NCBI GenBank assembly: GCA_905188025.1
Contig: CAJJKI010000009.1
Span: 1 to 56,358, forward strand
DNA: 56,358 nucleotides
Direction: 5' to 3'
From: an uncultured Eubacteriales bacterium
GTDB lineage: Bacteria; Bacillota_I; Bacilli_A; RF39; UBA660
This document shows, one piece after another, positions 54,665 to 56,358 of this stretch (position 1 is the stretch's first letter; each line of letters begins with the position of its first letter). A program made the position numbers and the translations under genes. The notes under the pieces were generated by a model. It saw only the letters and a program-made list of their open reading frames with translations, ran no database searches and was not told the origin of the DNA.

Positions 54665-54692
54665 ATGAAGTTATAAAATAGAAAAGTAAATT

Positions 54693-54736
54693 AAAGAACC
54701 CTGTTTTCATTTTATTTGAAACAGAGTTCTTTATTA
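54693..54736. terminator. Bidirectional terminator between convergent units
   Basis: AAAGAAC-C-CTGTTT and AAACAG-A-GTTCTTT pair over 13 bases with one mismatch around a 14-base loop. It serves the pilin operon on the + strand and rodA on the minus strand. Confidence 0.75.
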
Positions 54737-55867
54737 TTAATTTGTATATCTAAGACTTTCGTTTGATACATTAAAAACAATTCCAAGTATAAGCATATAT
54801 GATAAGAGAGAAGAGCCACCATAAGAAATAAAAGGTAAAGTAATTCCCATTATTGGCAAGAGACCAATAGTCATTGAAATATTATATATTTGTTGAAACA
54901 AAAGTACTCCAATAATTCCTCCAATTGCATATTTATCCATGTCATTAGAAGTCTTATTAACATATCCAATAAGTGTTAAATCAAAAATAAGCATTATTAT
55001 AATTAAAGATATGGCTCCAATAAAACCAGTATTAGAAGCAAAAACAGCAAATATAAAATCTGTTTGCATCTCCGGAAAATATATTGGAGTATGATTAATA
55101 CCGTGTCCTGTCACTCCAGATGATCCAATTGCAATCATCGAATTCCTTAACTGCATTCCACTAGCAGAAGACCAATTGGTTATTCTATCCATTCTATAAA
55201 AGAAAGAAGTTCCAAAAATATCAATAAATAAGTCTTGCTTGAAATAATATATTCCTAAAAAGACACCAAGTAAAATTACCAAAGCTCCAATCGTAAATAC
55301 AAACCATCTTTTTCTAAATCCTCCAACAAATAACATAACAATAGTAATAATCAAATACATTATAACTGCTCCCGTATCTGGTTCAATAAAAGTAAGTGCT
55401 GAAGGAATAAACAACAAAACCATTACTTTTAGCAAAAATTTTAATTCATCTACAGTATCAGGATTGTTATTCTCATCATTAAAATCCCCAATCATCCTTG
55501 ATAAAGTAATTATCCAAAAGATTTTCATAAATTCACTCGGCTGAATCGTCCCAATAAATGGTATCTTAAACCAACAAGTAGCATTCTTAACTGTTACTCC
55601 AAAGAATAAAACCAATACCAGCGACACAACTCCAATTAAATAAAAAATATAAGCATTATTATAAAGCCATCTATTACCGAGTCCCATCACTAAGTAAGCT
55701 AATCCAAATCCAATAAAATACCATACCATCTGTTTTATATACAAATTTTGAAAGTTCGCTCCCAAAAATCTCCTCGTTGAGTATATTGATACAACACTTA
55801 TTAAAAGAAAAATAAATATTGGAATTAATACATTGCGATCAACTTTAAATTTTGACGTATTTTTCAA
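54737..55867 (-). CDS. rodA: RodA-type SEDS peptidoglycan glycosyltransferase
   Basis: 376 residues with about ten helices. SEDS motifs: GLAYLVMGLG, KIPFIGTIQPSEFMKI, FIEPDTGAVI (catalytic Asp region), GSSGVTGHGI, PEMQTDFIFAVFA and LPIMGITLPFISYGGSS. It polymerises lipid II during elongation with a class B penicillin-binding protein. RodA is preferred over FtsW or SpoVE because the sequence is short and the Pro-rich end is missing, but the three are similar. AAGAAGGTGAT precedes the start on the minus strand. Confidence 0.93.
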   Translation of the reverse strand: MKNTSKFKVDRNVLIPIFIFLLISVVSIYSTRRFLGANFQNLYIKQMVWYFIGFGLAYLVMGLGNRWLYNNAYIFYLIGVVSLVLVLFFGVTVKNATCWFKIPFIGTIQPSEFMKIFWIITLSRMIGDFNDENNNPDTVDELKFLLKVMVLLFIPSALTFIEPDTGAVIMYLIITIVMLFVGGFRKRWFVFTIGALVILLGVFLGIYYFKQDLFIDIFGTSFFYRMDRITNWSSASGMQLRNSMIAIGSSGVTGHGINHTPIYFPEMQTDFIFAVFASNTGFIGAISLIIIMLIFDLTLIGYVNKTSNDMDKYAIGGIIGVLLFQQIYNISMTIGLLPIMGITLPFISYGGSSLLSYMLILGIVFNVSNESLRYTN

Positions 55868-55972
55868 TCTATCACCTTCTTATATTTATCCTGTATTTAT
55901 ATTTTATCACATAAAGCTAATAATTTATACTAAAAAACTAATAGTTTCATATAATTCTTATAGGAGGACAAT

Positions 55973-56269
55973 ATGAAAGATTTACCTAAAATGTATCATC
56001 ATCATGAAAACAAAGAGTTTACCAATAATCGAGAAGTTTACTATGGCAATGAAACTGTCAGTCATAATGATATTTTTACCACTAATGATATACGTAAAAA
56101 AATAAATGATATCTTAAGCTCCCCAACATTTATTTATCGTGCTACCGTCAATATCGTCGTAGGTAATGATATTATTGTAAGAAAAATAGTAGGTATTCGT
56201 AACAATAACTTAGTAACCATAGATAACGAATACATTCCTATTGAAAATATTAAGGACATCTATAAATAA
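55973..56269 (+). CDS. Hypothetical protein, 98 aa
   Basis: A small soluble protein with a TAGGAGG ribosome binding site. The first 45 residues are His/Asn-rich and polar (MYHHHENKEFTNNREVYYGN); the second half looks like a small beta-domain (ATVNIVVGNDIIVRKIVGIR, then NNNLVTIDNEYIPIENIKDI). I cannot assign a family. It is divergent from rodA and ends in a terminator. Confidence 0.7.
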   Translation: MKDLPKMYHHHENKEFTNNREVYYGNETVSHNDIFTTNDIRKKINDILSSPTFIYRATVNIVVGNDIIVRKIVGIRNNNLVTIDNEYIPIENIKDIYK

Positions 56270-56280
56270 TAGGTGTTTTT
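56256..56280 (+). terminator. Terminator of the last gene
   Basis: ACATCTAT (56256-56263) pairs with ATAGGTGT (56269-56276), one G-U pair, then T-run. Confidence 0.75.
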
Positions 56281-56358
56281 AATTTAAGTTCTGTTATACT
56301 TTGGACTGATAAATATTTATATTAGAATATTTAGTAAATTTTAAAATAATTTGAAACA

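Overview
This is an AT-rich window (roughly 70% A+T by eye) from a low-GC Gram-positive bacterium. Several genes end in TGA (the C39 transporter at 7719, tsaE at 45371) and TGG encodes Trp, so it uses the standard bacterial code and not the mycoplasma code. A CotE-type spore coat protein, a YjcZ-like Gly/Tyr-rich peptide, a SpoVB-like flippase, sortase B and BspA-type repeat proteins point to an uncultured, probably gut-associated, spore-forming or spore-derived member of the Bacilli. That placement is inference; there is no rRNA in the window.

Layout. 1-1248: a 3' tRNA-Met fragment with a terminator, one orphan gene and a decayed stretch, which looks like the edge of an integrated element. 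1249-5557: two membrane proteins on the minus strand (a GT-C-like protein and a SpoVB/MurJ-like flippase), then murC. 5638-10006: a bacteriocin locus with a C39 peptidase-ABC exporter, a small accessory membrane protein and two double-glycine peptides, followed by a MurJ-like flippase. The two peptide genes (45 and 54 codons) are easily missed because of their size. 10023-14461: CBS-type Mn pyrophosphatase, acetate kinase, NrnA-like DHH phosphodiesterase and a small membrane protein. 14508-17409: cotE and two unrecognised genes, one of them bracketed by a 22-bp direct repeat. 17675-25309: recG, a small RNA-like hairpin, small coat-like proteins, def, an MgtC-family protein, a PilB/GspE ATPase and an alpha/beta hydrolase. 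25483-30762: response regulator, kinase, ABC ATPase and FtsX-type permease, with a PhoB-box-like triple repeat in front of the ABC genes. 30922-44121: family 2 glycosyltransferase, a short SMC, two HAD-like paralogues, and a surface block (polysaccharide deacetylase, dockerin-bearing glucosaminidase-like protein, membrane-anchored beta-sandwich protein, sortase B). 44243-47380: Ntdp-like phosphatase and the tsaE-tsaB-rimI-tsaD cluster for tRNA t6A. 47481-54664: a SipW-type/BspA-repeat surface protein, ung, hemW-like, mscS, an HD hydrolase and five pilin-like proteins. 54737-56269: RodA and a small unknown protein.

How the parts fit. Much of the window concerns the cell envelope: precursor ligation (MurC), lipid-linked precursor flipping (two SpoVB/MurJ-like proteins), SEDS polymerisation (RodA), glycan synthesis and deacetylation, wall hydrolysis and sortase. 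The most interesting accessory systems are the two-peptide bacteriocin locus, the pseudopilin array with a distant ATPase, and the adjacent dockerin/receptor-like pair. Most transcription units end in clear rho-independent terminators, which makes operon boundaries readable.
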